A stretch of 64,000 bases of DNA from contig JANVCC010000062.1 of assembly GCA_025345505.1 (NCBI GenBank), positions 14,424,809 to 14,488,808 on the forward strand. The letters are read 5' to 3'. This document shows, piece by piece, positions 18,301-29,522 of this stretch. The position numbers were made by a program, and so were the translations under genes. Below the pieces are notes generated by a model. That model was not told where the DNA came from, did no database searches, and saw nothing but the letters and a program-made list of their open reading frames with translations. This DNA is from Todiramphus chloris collaris (taxonomy: Eukaryota > Chordata > Aves > Coraciiformes > Alcedinidae). Within the stretch, counting starts at the first letter, position 1; each line of letters begins with the position of its first letter.

Positions 18301-21300
18301 AGTTACAGGTCCTTGAATCTTGACAGAGAGCTAGAAAGAAGAATATGCTCTGTAATAACAAGACCAACAAAACCAAAAATTTCTTCTGCTGCTGCATTAG
18401 ATAATGGTGTTTCTTTCAGGGAAGCAGAATAGTCAGGACAAAGATAGGTAGATATGCAATATGAAAATGCGGTTTTGGAGTCTCTGATGTAAAATTTAAA
18501 TATAGAAAGGTACAGCAAAATTAATCAAGCACAATCTCTGTGGAGCAAGGCATTTTTCATAGGCACATAGCTGCAAAGAAAGTTTCTGAATTGTTTTCCT
18601 GGTGGAAAAGGCTTTGACAACTCAGCATACATGTATGCTCTCCTGTGAGACAGATCAATCAGCTTTTTAGGAGCAAACTTACACAAAAAACCTGTTGTCA
18701 AGGCAAAAACCTGTCTTCTAATAGACGAATACTTAGCTTCTCCTAAAAGAAAGTTCTACAAATGTCTGCTATGGGAACTTCTGTCTCTGACTACCGTTCA
18801 GGTCTACTGCATTAAAAATATCAGTGATACAGCCTACATCAGTGAAAACACGTATTTTCATCTATGACACTGAAGCTCCTGTAAAAGTTAGTGTTTTCTT
18901 TCATCTGCAACAAGATTAATCCCAAACAAAATACATCAAGTCCGAATCTCACAGACAGAGATTGTCTCCATACAGGGACACTGTTCTAGAAGATGAGAAT
19001 AAAAATTAATGTGAAAGTAATTGATACATAGTCAGAACTGCCCTCAGCAAAGAAACTCTACTGTCTGCTAGTGCAGAATTGGGCAAGGCCCATATTCAGA
19101 AAGGTAATACTAGTTGGGGTATCCTGCCCTCATCTCCTGAAAGGGTTAGATGCAGCAATGAGGTATGAAGCAGATTATGAAGAGAATAAAATGAGTATAA
19201 CGGACAACTGTCAATCCAAGAACCTCCAATGTGAAAATTGAGAAGTAGGTTTAATATTAAGGAATTACAATTTATTTAGAATGTGTTAAAGGCATGTATT
19301 TCACCATAACTGAAAATCAAGAGTGTTTGAGGAATTGAATCAGAAAGTCTGACCCACAAAGGCAGGTGGGGGGGGGAAGCGAGGGGAGAACCTGGAAAAG
19401 GGTTAAAAATGCTCCATCCCTCCCCCCAAATTAGAAATACAGGTTCAAACTGGCCTAGAGTTTGAACAGACCTGTGATGTCTACGTATCTCTTTGCATTC
19501 CACTGCCATTCCAAATATTGTAGCACTTGCAGGAATAACTCTGCCATAGTGTCCAGCACTGACATCTTGATTTTTAGGCTGTGAAAACATAAACATGCAT
19601 TAAGACAGTGACCTATTTCTACCATTACTGCAAAGCCTGGGTTATATATTGAGTCATTCAAGACTACAGTCAAAGAATCAGTAAGCTCTTCGTGACTAGA
19701 AAAGTTTCTGGTCCTTGTCATTCCAGTTGACCAAAGGTGTTTCTTTAATGCTGTGTATCAATATATCCACACACAGGCCTCAGTTTTCAGTCTGTGAAAT
19801 GTCTATGAATGTTTCTTAATTTCTATTCTGTTAGAATATATTGAAACATTTGCTTTATGCATCATTCCTATACTTAACACTAGAGGTCAGTTTCAGTTCA
19901 ATAAAATACAAAAGCTTTCAGCCAGATAAGACTGTTTTTTAATTAGCTGGAATCAAGACAACATCAGGATACAAGACAAGTCCTTCTATTGCATAAGACT
20001 TAACAGAGGTTAATCCATTTAAGACTCCTTGTCATATCACTTGGCTTAATGTATGCTAGCTAGATGCAAAACATATAAAGTAAAATCCAAGACCCAGTGA
20101 CATTGTTCAGTCTTCCAAAAAAAGTTGTTAGTAAAAATAAATTAAGAGCTTAAGCATGATATTTACCATATCACAATTAACTGTTCCCTAGTGTTAAGAA
20201 AGAATTCTACCATAATTCAGCATTTTCTGCTACCAGAAATGTCTCAAAATGACCAGATTGTAATCAAACTTGCAGGAAAACAGTGCATTTCAAACATGTG
20301 CCCTATAGTGTACTTATGAAGGGGAAGGAAAAAAAAAAAAAAAAAGAAGAAAAAACCAAAACTGAACTGTGATCAAGAGTGAACCATCTCTGTACACTGG
20401 AAGCTTACATCGGGGAACATACATTACAAGCATCTGCCTACACATAACATAAGCTCACATTAGTACAATGTATGTAGCTGCTTCACTACCCTTCATCAAA
20501 ATCAAATTCATAGAACAAGAAACCCAGATCACTCATTTTAAAAATACCAATAGGTATGAAATATTTACAGGACAGATGTTTCTTGGCTATCTAGGTCTGT
20601 GAATGTGTGCACATATGCACACATATATATGCACAAATATACATCAAACAAAACAGGAATCCCATTTATACGTACGCGCCCATAATTGCCTACCTTTGGT
20701 TGTAAAAGGAGATGTTCCCAAGCATGTATCAAGCTCTCTACAATTCCTTCTCCAAATAAACCAGCATCAACTGTTTCTGTGACAACCAAGGAAACTCTAG
20801 ATATAAAAAAAGAATACCATTAAATATAAAGTGTAACACATGTTCCTGTAAACAATCATTCTTTTAAAGAAAAAAACTCCACCATACCACCATGAGCTCA
20901 GAGCAAAACTTTTACCAGTGCTCTAAAGTTTCAACACAGATGGGCTATTTAATTCTTCCAACAAATGATGTGTCTTGAATTGTTGTTAGAAGTTATTCAA
21001 GATGCAGATAACAGAGAATAAACATTGAGCAAGAGTTTACCACAAAGCTTCTTGCTCAGAATTTATAAATACATAGTGTGGGAAGAATCTAGCCAAAACA
21101 GGAAGATGTTTCAGTCCAGGCAGACAGCCAACGATGCTGCAGATTATGTATTTTGTCTGACTCTTGCATAAGAATAGGCATCCGTGCATGTGTGTTAAAA
21201 AGAGAACTAAAAATCCCCAAAACATTAATCAAATCACAATAAAATTCCTATGCAGGTTAACAGGCCCTAAAACACTAAATCCTTTGCATTCATACAAAAA

Positions 21301-23395
21301 AAAAAAAAAAAAACAAACCTAAAACAAACCAAGTAATTTTCCTGAAATTAAGAGCAAGTTAAAAATAAAACTGCAATAATAATAGTGCAACAACGTACCT
21401 TTCAGGTATGTGCTTTGGAATTTCTAAATCAAGTGACTTCAAATGCAGAAGTTGGATCTCTTTTTCCATATTATTTGCTGCCATCACATCACGGGCAAGT
21501 TCATACATGGTTTTTGATAATTCACAGGCATAGACAAAAGTTGCTCCCGCCTTTTTTGCAAACATACTGAAAAACAAGGATCACAGCTTTTCCCCTCCAG
21601 CTGAAAGCATTTTAGGTAAAACATGACAAGATACTGAGTTTTCTTAAGTTCAATATATTTCTCATCTGTTTCATGTTTTTAAGAAAACAGTTCCAAGTCT
21701 AAAAATCATTATTAAGTGATCTAGTATCTCTTGTGTCAACACTAGTATCACACAAACTGATCTCCTCTTGATATGCCATCACCAAAACACCATACAGGTA
21801 GCATAAGGACACTCTCCCAGCTGTGCTAAATCCACTCTTTATCCTGGACTCAATACTTCAAAGACGAGACACATGATATTACAACTCCAAAAACAACACA
21901 AGCAACTCATTTTATACAGCAGTTATTGGCACAAAGAGCATATGCAACAAATAATTTGAAAGAAGTGTTCAAAATCACTACCAGACACTAACCTCCAGGC
22001 TCACTGACTTCTGAAAGCTTTGTTTCCTAAGTTTTGTCTCAAGGAAAGCGTGAAAGGGAATTCTGTTAGACAAGTACATGCCTATTAAGTTCACGGTCAA
22101 TATGCACTGATGACACACCTCAGAATTCCTGTTCCTGTTCCAATATCGAGGACAGATTTGCACCCTGAGTGGACAGCCTTCTCAATTGCCTTTAGGTAAG
22201 TAAGATTCCTCTTGGCATCGTTGAGCATGATGAAGTGCCAGCGTTCCACAAGCCAGTTGGCAACGCGGTAAAAATTCTCCTTTGCATCAGCAAAGTCTGG
22301 GTTAAGCTTCACTGCTTTATGAAAATACCCAGCTGCTTCATCTCTAAAGCCCATCCTAATAGCAAAAATGGGAAAAAAAAAATTACCTTTTTTTTCCATT
22401 TTAAGCTGATAAACATATCTGAAGTTCAACAGTACACACTATACAGCATTAAGCACATGCTTGCACTGACATCTTTTGAGTACGTTTTATATGCTCTGCT
22501 GAACTGGGCCTTGTTTATTAACACACAGCACTAAATGTGAACCTTACATTGCTACAAACCTGAAAAGATGTTCTCCCATACTATTACATATCACTTCATC
22601 ATCTGGATACAGCTCTAGTGCTTGTTCGTAACAGTTAAACAGATCTTGAATCCGTGCCAGAGAATCTAGCTCTTCTGCCCATTTAAAGAGAGTAAACTGA
22701 AACGTTTCCTAGAAAATAAAACATATACCACTGATTTTGCTGATAGGTACCAGGAGCAGTGAACCAAGCCCTGAAAACATCCTGACCTGCACCTGAACAC
22801 CCTCATTTCCCTAAGCAGCAGTATACAATTGCTTGCTATTACCCCAAATTAACTGGCTCACCTGAAGCAGCAGGAATAATCTCTCAGATATCCACAGAGT
22901 ATCAGCACCCAGCAATGGAAACTAAGAGCCTGCCTGTTTATTAATACATGCTATACTGAAGCCGATACCAACAAGGCCCTATTTTTATTAAACTTAGTTG
23001 AGACATAGACTAAAGGTGTATAAATTCCCTTCCCATAGGCTTACAGAGCTTATTAAACAAGTTACTGTCTGCCTCTATTGTTTTCTGCTTTTATTTTGAA
23101 GACTGAATAGGAAAATCAGTTACATACAACAAGCACAAAACATGCCACAAAGCCTCTAGGAGAATATGGTAAATAAATTTTTTTTCCAGGCATTTCAAAG
23201 AAAACTTACTTTGACACTGGTTTTTAACTCAGGAGCTAGATTTAATACCAGGAGATAGTGAGCATAGGCAGTTCCAAAATCCTGGTCTTCCAGGCAATGC
23301 TGAGCACTCTGCAAAGACCTGGAGACCAACTCCCGCCTGCCAGCCTCCTGACTGCCTCTATGGTTACAACGGAACTTAGCATTGGAGTTGGGCAT
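9105..23395 (-). CDS. PRMT9: PRMT9, protein arginine methyltransferase 9 (complete, 12 coding exons)
   Basis: Twelve exons on the minus strand join in frame to 843 codons plus TGA, against 845 aa in human. Family knowledge: PRMT9 is a type II enzyme making monomethyl- and symmetric dimethyl-arginine, with splicing factor SF3B2 as its known substrate. Seen here are N-terminal TPR-like helices (about residues 25-140), SAM motif [12 protein letters not shown] (180-190), and a double-E loop with Glu254 and Glu263 in [12 protein letters not shown], at the nine-residue spacing usual for PRMTs. A second, degenerate methyltransferase-like half ([18 protein letters not shown]) lies in the large exon. 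All catalytic landmarks I can check are intact. Introns host a CR1 fragment and an LTR remnant. The gene is head to head with ARHGAP10, 6.1 kb between start codons. Confidence 0.96.
9484..9606 (-). CDS. PRMT9: PRMT9 coding exon (residues 732-772)
   Basis: A 41-codon exon lies between CTTAG and GTGAGT, both borders at codon boundaries. It reads [20 protein letters not shown], then [20 protein letters not shown] and K. Confidence 0.95.
10048..10201 (-). CDS. PRMT9: PRMT9 coding exon (residues 680-731)
   Basis: The exon follows TTACAG, completes a split Arg codon and reads [20 protein letters not shown]. It then runs through [20 protein letters not shown] to [11 protein letters not shown] before GTATGA. 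It is part of the second methyltransferase module. Confidence 0.95.
11533..12244 (-). CDS. PRMT9: PRMT9 large coding exon (residues 443-679)
   Basis: This 712-bp exon starts after GACAAG, completing an Asp codon ([19 protein letters not shown]), and ends SR before GTACAG. It spans the linker between the two PRMT modules and the degenerate SAM motif I region ([20 protein letters not shown]). It also carries the conserved [20 protein letters not shown] and [20 protein letters not shown]. The low-complexity linker around residues 465-560 diverges most from human. Confidence 0.95.
12894..13131 (+). mobile_element. CR1 LINE 3' fragment in PRMT9 intron
   Basis: The sequence follows the end of the CR1 reverse-transcriptase frame and its 3' UTR: TTTTTCACTGAGAGGGTGGT, CAGGCTCCCCAGGGAAGC, TTCAAGAAGCATGTGGACAA, then a degraded tail near 13115-13131. 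It is old, 5'-truncated, and antisense to PRMT9. Confidence 0.8.
13643..13826 (-). CDS. PRMT9: PRMT9 coding exon (residues 382-442)
   Basis: The exon starts after GGTCAG with [20 protein letters not shown] and continues [20 protein letters not shown], then [20 protein letters not shown] and L. Of two GT options, the GTATGT donor after 13643 is stronger. It restores [13 protein letters not shown] across the junction, aligning without a gap to human VQDLADYWIKPGD, so I chose it over the GTCTTC nine bases upstream. Confidence 0.93.
13990..14398 (+). mobile_element. avian ERV solo LTR (diverged) in PRMT9 intron
   Basis: This matches the shape of a common avian endogenous-retrovirus LTR that I recognise: a GGAATATT...ATACCAT...TGATGTCA promoter block, a TATATAAA box at 14165-14172, and a late block ending TAAACCACAACA at 14398. 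The left border is approximate, and no clear target-site duplication was found. No retroviral coding region accompanies it, so it is a solo LTR. It lies antisense to PRMT9. Confidence 0.65.
14165..14172 (+). promoter_or_regulatory. TATA box of the LTR
   Basis: TATATAAA lies within the LTR remnant, about 20 bp after a TGATGTCA CRE-like motif (one base off TGACGTCA), the usual arrangement in this LTR type. Activity is unknown. Confidence 0.5.
16182..16243. repeat. imperfect (AAT/CAT)n microsatellite
   Basis: A run of AAT, AAC and CAT triplets with interruptions (TAATAATAACAACAATAATA and onward) lies in the PRMT9 intron between residues 381 and 382. Confidence 0.85.
17948..18140 (-). CDS. PRMT9: PRMT9 coding exon (residues 317-381)
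   Basis: The exon begins after CTCCCAG, reads [20 protein letters not shown] and continues through [20 protein letters not shown] to MTVDFNDPQ before GTAATG. It lies in the beta-barrel half of the active PRMT module. Long A and T tracts lie just upstream in the intron. Confidence 0.95.
19472..19578 (-). CDS. PRMT9: PRMT9 coding exon (residues 282-316)
   Basis: The exon starts after TTCACAG with [20 protein letters not shown] and continues [16 protein letters not shown] (split Arg) before GTCTGT. The first ten residues are variable relative to human; YGRVIPASA onward is conserved. Confidence 0.95.
20604..20633. repeat. alternating purine-pyrimidine tract
   Basis: GTGTGCACATATGCACAC is followed by ATATATATGCAC, nearly perfectly alternating purine and pyrimidine. 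It includes a 7-base inverted repeat (GTGTGCA...TGCACAC). It lies 60-90 bp downstream of the exon encoding residues 247-281, inside the intron. Confidence 0.7.
20694..20796 (-). CDS. PRMT9: PRMT9 coding exon with the double-E loop (residues 247-281)
   Basis: After ATCTAG the exon reads [19 protein letters not shown], then [16 protein letters not shown], before GTAGGC. Glu254 and Glu263 occupy the positions of the two catalytic glutamates that hold the substrate guanidinium in PRMTs. Confidence 0.96.
21399..21566 (-). CDS. PRMT9: PRMT9 coding exon (residues 191-246)
   Basis: After TTTCAG the exon completes a Ser codon and reads [20 protein letters not shown], then [20 protein letters not shown] and [15 protein letters not shown], before GTACGT. 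It carries the SAM motif II region with the acidic YACE residue that contacts the ribose. Confidence 0.95.
22119..22355 (-). CDS. PRMT9: PRMT9 coding exon with SAM motif I (residues 112-190)
   Basis: After ATTAG the exon completes an Arg codon and reads [20 protein letters not shown] (TPR-like), then [20 protein letters not shown]. It ends in motif [12 protein letters not shown] before GTGTGT. Confidence 0.96.
22560..22708 (-). CDS. PRMT9: PRMT9 coding exon (residues 63-111)
   Basis: After TTCTAG the exon reads [20 protein letters not shown], then [20 protein letters not shown] and CNSMGEHLF, ending with a split Arg before GTTTGT. The repeat pattern of helical pairs is TPR-like. Confidence 0.95.
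23210..23395 (-). CDS. PRMT9: PRMT9 first coding exon (residues 1-62)
   Basis: The ATG at 23395-23393 (context TTCAGAATGC, A at -3) opens [20 protein letters not shown]. The conserved [20 protein letters not shown] and [17 protein letters not shown] follow, ending in K before GTAAGT. The exon itself starts at 23422 after TTTTAG. If joined to the leader exon ending at 24007, the frame is open upstream but has no other ATG before an in-frame TGA. The start is therefore well supported, though the first ~20 residues differ from human. Confidence 0.92.
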
Positions 23396-24006
23396 TCTGA
23401 AGGAAGTTAATACTTGCACTTCCTAAAAAACAAAACAAAACAACAAAAACCAAACAAACTAAAAGTTGCATGTACTGTAGGCCAAAAAGGTTGCACACAA
23501 AGCTGCCATATCAAACAACATTTCAATGTTCGGTGGCATGAGTAAAGACATTCTCCCTTGTCACAGATCCTAAGCATTCAAAAACATGCTCATCTTTATG
23601 CCAGTAATAATTCCATAAATTTAAAATAAGTGTTCATCATCCAGAAGTCAAGTGTGCATCACATTCATGTCAGACCAGGCCCTGAAAATGGGCTACACTT
23701 CTCATTTTTAAAAATTTAACTTTGTAGTATATATTTTAGCACATCTCTGACCAAATAGCTTTGCACATGGGAAGTTTGTGCACTCCTATGTTTCAGTCTA
23801 CCACAAAATCTGCAGATTAAAACTCTTCCATTTCAACAACAGCATTTTCATAAAACAGACTCACAAAAAAAGAGCTAATGACCTCACTGTTTATTTTACA
23901 CAAGGCAACGTTACTATTTTTGCCCTTATAAGAAGTTAAAAGAGAATCAACACACATATTTTTATAACTGCCTGGGTGACCACTTTAACTTTTAATTCTT
24001 ACTTAC

Positions 24007-24510
24007 ATCAGGGAATAGAGAACTGTCCTTAGAATTTCCAGACGGATTCCACAGCTGAAGAAAGTGCAGGCTACACGGAGAGGGGCTGCAGGAAACACGG
24101 CACCATCACAAACAGGCCTCCTTTCGTTTTCCCTTAAAAAAAGCAAACACCAAAGAAAGATTGGCCACGTCTCGAGTGAGCACCAGGAGCTGTCCCAGGG
24201 CCACGCAGAAGCAGGGAGGGTCGGGCCAACCCGCCAGCCGCAGGGGTTTGGGGGCCCGGCTCCAACCAGCGGGGAACGCGGCGGCGGCGCCAGAAAGCCT
24301 GGCAGGCCGCGCTGCCTCCAGACGCTGCTCTACTTCGGAAGCCAAGCCCCGGAGCCCCTGCCCCGGCGCAGGGAAAGCAAAGGGACAGAGTGCGGAACTC
24401 CCCCAGCAGCTGAGCACTGCCGGAGCCATCAGCTGCTGGGCACGGAACGGGTCCCACCGCCAGCCGAGGCCTATGCCGCCGCCATGCCACTGCCGGGCAG
24501 AGCTCACCGC
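24007..24510 (-). other. PRMT9: probable PRMT9 5' non-coding leader exon(s)
   Basis: A consensus donor (CTGAT/GTAAGT, cut after 24007) lies about 590 bp upstream of the first coding exon and faces the CpG island. A CCTGCAG acceptor-like site near 24090 leaves open whether this is one exon or two. The transcription start is not readable; I place the left border at the donor and leave the upstream border approximate. Confidence 0.45.
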
Positions 24511-24790
24511 GCGTGCGCAGCGCGGCCCTCGGGGAGCTGCGCCACAGGCCTCGCGAGCCGCTGACGGGCGGGGAGCCCCTGAGGGGCCGGCCCGGCCGCT
24601 GCTCCTCCCACCCCACCCGTCAGTACCGCTCCCCGGGAGGCGGGGACGGAGCGCTGGTCTCCGGGCCGGGAATGGCTGCCGGCTGCCGGCACGCCCGCGG
24701 CCCGCTCGCCTCCGCCCCGGGGCGGGAACGTGCGTGTCCCCGGCCGGGAGGCGTTCCAGCGGCGTGCGGCCTAGCGCCGGTTTGCGCGCA
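24165..24790. promoter_or_regulatory. CpG island, PRMT9 promoter region
   Basis: This block is strikingly GC- and CpG-rich, with many GCGG, CCGGG and GCGC motifs, in otherwise AT-rich DNA. It is centred just upstream of the inferred PRMT9 leader exon. Long open frames on both strands here come from the low stop-codon density of GC-rich DNA. No TATA box is evident. Confidence 0.8.
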
Positions 24791-24799
24791 GAGAGCAGA

Positions 24800-27700
24800 A
24801 AAACTCCTTTTTGCTTAGCCTGTATTTCTGTGGCATTTCTAACCAGCGGCTTCCACCCACCAGCTTTTTTTTCTCCTAGAATTTTAAGGTTCACTTTTAT
24901 TTGCTTAGAGGAGATGAAAGTTACATGTTTTAAGAACTGAGGAAAGAAAAAAAAAGACTGCCACAACCAGTATTATAGAGAAGCTGATGATTGGAAAGGT
25001 GTCAAGAAGGAGGCATTATGTAACTAAAGGAAAATTCAGAACTTTATTTGTAAATAAAGCGTTTGAGAAAAATATCTACAAAATCTGTTGGAAAAATAAG
25101 CTAGTTTAGCTTGCTACTTTTCAGGAGAAATGGTGAATTGACTAGGAACAGCCTTACCATTTCTCCATACTTATATATACACATGTGCAGTAAAGGCATT
25201 TTCATTGTCCATGTTCTTTCTCCATCAACATCCAATCTTTTAAAGCTGGTAATTTAACTCATTTGAACACAGAACTAGAAGTGACCTGTAGCAATGCTAC
25301 ATCCAGTCCCCTAGTCCCGTACTGTTTGATGCTATTCAGACTGGCTCCTCAGGCAAAAACTAAGCGTTTACCAGAGGTAGTGCCAGAAATGCATGCTGTG
25401 CAGGCACTGACAATGACTGCCCTGTAGTTATGGCATTCCCAAAATTTAACTTTAATTCCAGTGTTGTTAAATCTCAAGAACAACAGTTGAGGACAACATT
25501 GACCCCACCTAGTTTTAAGCCAAACAATTCCCCATCTTGGGCACTCTAACAAGTGCTCTGCAGCAGCAGAGATTGCAAGGAGCAAAACGCAGAGCTTTGC
25601 TCCACATCTCCAGTCCCTTTTCTCACTCCCTCCCATGACTATGGTACCACTCACCTTCTTTCTCAGCAGAGCCTAACAGGCTGCCTGCTCCAGGGAACCA
25701 CCACACACAGGGCCTTGGAGTGCAGATCTTTTCTAAAAAGAGAGTTCATTTGGTCTTGTCCTGCTTCTGGGACAAGAACAGGCCATGCCATTGTTTACTA
25801 ATTATGAAATGTTTGGAAGCTGCTCCTTGTTACTTTCCTTCTCTAAAGCATGAATGCAGCTCTTACAGGACACTGCAGCTGAGGATATTGTATATGCCTT
25901 CACTTTTGAGAAACAAATGAGTACAACTTAAATTTTATGTCAGGCCAACATTTTGAACAAGATAGAAATAGAACATACAGAGGGGGAACATGAGTCTAAA
26001 TGAAACATAGTGGCAGTTAAGCTGTAATCTGTGGCAAATCTAAATTACTACAAGAGGGGAGAAGTCTACAAACTTTTTGAAAGAAGAGACAACGAAAAAA
26101 GAGAACAAGCAACCTGAACAACACTAGAATCAACTTCTGATTCTGCTAGAAAAACATAAGAAGTGGTAAAGCACTTGAGCTGGATGACATGCATGAGGAT
26201 GTGCAAATATTAGTGTCAAAGTAACAAATATTTTATGTGAACTGAGCTCTAAAGGAGGATGTAACATCTTATTAAATCAACTGGTATCAACAAGCACCCA
26301 AGCCTTCCTTCTGTTGGGGAAAAAAAGCTATGAACTTTAAATTAGTTACAGTTGGGAACAAGCTTCTCTGAATTTAGTTTAATTATTTCTTTCCAGCTAG
26401 CGGGTGATAGTATGGGGTAAAAAAAAAATTTAGCACCTGTGGGATATGGAGAGCAGGAGAGGGGAGAAAAAAAGTACAGGCAATTACTACCTGTGAGGTG
26501 TAGCAGGAGGTGGACTGTGCCAAATACTGTAATGAACCAGTACCTCTATAGCTCCAAAATTCTCCAAGCTTGTTCAGCTGTATTTTGGTTTTTTGTCACA
26601 CCAAATGCCAGATGGGTAGCATAAATGCTTTGTAGTGCCTATTTTCAAGCATAAATTTAGTACTACTGTGTGCTTATTTGACCCCTTTGAGGGAGAAGGC
26701 TACTAAAAAGTATCAGAGTAAAATCCTGCAATTCCCAGGAGTCATTTCAGCGCAAGGGCTGGGAAGATATTTGTTAATTACAACTTTTTAATGGGACACT
26801 TCAGAACAAACCCAAATGGTCACAGAATAAGATGTCTGCAACACAGAAAAAGCATAGAGCTGCATATTAAAACCATCTGTTGGGTAAAGCTGGGTCTCTG
26901 AAGCAGTGCCCAAAAGGAATGCCCATCTTACCAGATACATACACAGTTGCCACAATAACAACCAAATTGGGTGACAGCAGAATAGGTAACATTGGTCTGC
27001 ATCATGGGTGGTCAGAGATGAGTTTGTTTCTATTTACACTCATGATGGATGAGAGGAGAGGGAGCACGGCAGCTGAATAGTACCCCACATTTGCATAAAG
27101 CCCCCAACATCTTGCAGTCCAGTTATGAGCAAGCTGGGAGTTAGAAGGAAACTCTACAAACCTTCTACAGGTTTGACAGGACTTCTCTCATAATGGTGGT
27201 AAAAGTGCTTAGACAAGAGAAAAAGCTACAATACCTTGGAAAGATGCTGTTGCTAACAGCGTTTTCAACAACTCAACACAGCTGCATGTTGCAAATGGTA
27301 AGAGCTGGTATCAATTCTCTGTCATAAAATATGAACAAAACTGGAAGTTAGATTCACTGATTTCTAACTCAACTGTCCATAACAGACAGACTGGGGACAC
27401 AACCAGCCACAGATCATCAGAACACCGCCTTCCATGAAAATCAGGATGCTGAAGTGATCAGACAAGAACACAGGAAGGCAAGATGGAACAAACTAGTATG
27501 TTATGCTGGTGTATTCCTGTTGTATAGAATGACTCGAAGAGCGTATTTCCTGAAACCATGCTTGCAGTGAATGTTAGGGGAAAATAACCAAAGCAAAGAG
27601 AAATACACAACATATGGACAGGATGTTGCTAGAACTTCACATAGTCAACCTATACGACCTATACTACAATAAAGCTGTAAATTTGATTACCTTTACACAG

Positions 27701-28640
27701 AATAGCAGAAAAAGAGAATTTTCTAAAACCACTTCTAGTCTTAGTTAGTGAAGGAAGAGCAACTCCTTTTATTGTTCGTTAGATAGGTATTTTTCGTCCA
27801 TTTAAATTAATGGGCTATTGTTTCAGTCTTCTATCTTGGCTTTTTTTTTTAAAACCCAACACAATTCTGCCTTTTCAGGGTCTAAAACCTGGCGGGTTAG
27901 GTTTAGAAAAAGATACACTTGACAATTTTGGTCATAGGAATCCAGTATGTTGTCTGGATAATGGTATACTAGAGAAACAGTGTACAATACCATAATAGTG
28001 CATTTGCTTCCTTGCTTTATTATGGAAACACACCTTTTTATACGGGGAAAAATGTGTTATGCCTGCAGGTCAGTCATACAGAGGAAGGTTGATAGTAACA
28101 CTGCCAGCTATCTTCATCTTGGTCATTTCTAGAAATCATAGGTGCTACTTTCTATAAAAGTACATATATATTTTTTTAGTGCAAGTCTTCAAAATGTAAG
28201 TTATATCCAAAAAAGGCAGTTCTATTTCATCTGGCCAGTGCAGACTAGGCTTAACTGTGGGATCAGCAAGAATACACTTAACACCAAAGCTCATTGTTTC
28301 AAAAGGAGCAGGAACTAAATTTCCCAAAATACAGAAAATTAAATAGATGGAAACTGCTCCTAAAGAATGCATTAAACATATGTTCATGTCTAAAAAGTAT
28401 ACCCACCAATCGTCTAAAAAAGCCCCACCAAATCACTATGAACTGCACTACTGTTAAACAACCAAAACCATGAACACAAATACAATAATAAGGCTTTTGT
28501 TTTCTTCCTTAAGTTTCCTAACATTCTTACTGAAACAGTTCAGCATCCAGGGGTCCTCTCAGTCTTGCTCTTGGTACAGTACTTCTTCGTGAGAGTTATT
28601 TGCATTTATTCAATGAAGACTCACTATTTCACCGACTATT
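24800..28640. other. intergenic spacer between PRMT9 and ARHGAP10
   Basis: AT-rich sequence with no recognisable exon or RNA gene. A stretch near 25270-25350 faintly resembles an old antisense CR1 3' end but is too diverged to call. The spacer ends where GC content rises toward the ARHGAP10 island. Confidence 0.55.
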
Positions 28641-29081
28641 TCACACGAGCAGGACGAGGGCAGGTGAGCAACACCAGCCTCTTCCGCTGGCAGACCATGG
28701 GCACCACTTCGCAGGCTCCCACACCGCGACTGGTTTGGGATCAAGCAGCCCGTGTGCTGCTCTTGTACTCTCTCGCACCGAGAGTCAGCTCTGCCCTTTC
28801 CTGCAGCCGAGCTGAATCACAACCCCGGCGGCCTCTCCGCCCTGACAGGTGGGGCCCGGCAGCCCACGGCCTGCTGCCGGAAGCCGCTGCCTTGTGGGCT
28901 CTCCCGCCCGGGCCCCCCTGGGCCTTCCCCACAACAAAAAAAAAACCTGTTCGCCTGGGGAACCCGACGGCTGGCAGGAGAGTACCTGTCTGCGTTCGCA
29001 CGCACACAGCCCGCGAAACGCGCGGCACTATCGGCAAAACCAGTACCTTCCCGAGGCCCTGGCTTATGTAATTACCGCCGT

Positions 29082-29200
29082 GGGGCGGTCCCAGGCGCGG
29101 GGGGCGGTCCCAGGCGCGGGGGGCGGTCNNNNNNNNNNGGGGGGCGGTCCCAGGCGCGGGGGGCGGTCCCAGGCGCGGGGGGCGGGCCCAGGCGCAGCGG
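29082..29200. repeat. 19-bp GC-box-like minisatellite upstream of ARHGAP10
   Basis: The unit GCGGTCCCAGGCGCGGGGG starts at 29085, 29104 and 29123, and after the N gap at 29144, 29163 and a variant at 29182, always 19 bp apart within each block. The unit junction contains GGGGCGG, the core of an Sp1-type GC box. The true copy number is unknown because of the gap. Confidence 0.93.
29129..29138. other. assembly gap (10 N)
   Basis: Ten N lie inside the minisatellite. The spacing across the gap (21 bp between unit starts instead of 19) indicates the gap length is nominal, so units are probably missing. Confidence 0.99.
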
Positions 29201-29522
29201 AACCAGCCCGCTTGGCAGGGTGAGGTCTGGCGTCTGCAGGGCTGGCGGGGGTGGTGCGTTCTCCTTACCGTGCTGGGCTGTGCCGCGCCGCGCCGCCTCT
29301 CGTAGCGGGGTGGGCGGCTCAACTCCGCTCGCCTCGCCTTTGCCCGCGCCCAGCCCTGCGTGGTGGGAGCAGCCGCTGTCGCTGCCGTCGTCTTTGTGGT
29401 CGCGGCCGCCGCTTCACCGCGGCGGGGACGCCGGCTGTGCCTCGCTTGCCGGGGAGGTGGCTGTTGCTGTGGTGTAGCCGCGAGAGGTTTGCGGGGAGGA
29501 TTGCCCCGGCGCGGCGGCAGCC

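Noticed and set aside
24106-24966. 286-codon open frame on the minus strand, and several others on both strands, at the PRMT9 CpG island
   Set aside because: Stop codons are rare in GC-rich DNA, so long frames occur on both strands. The translations are Arg/Gly/Pro-rich with no family similarity and do not connect to PRMT9 coding sequence.
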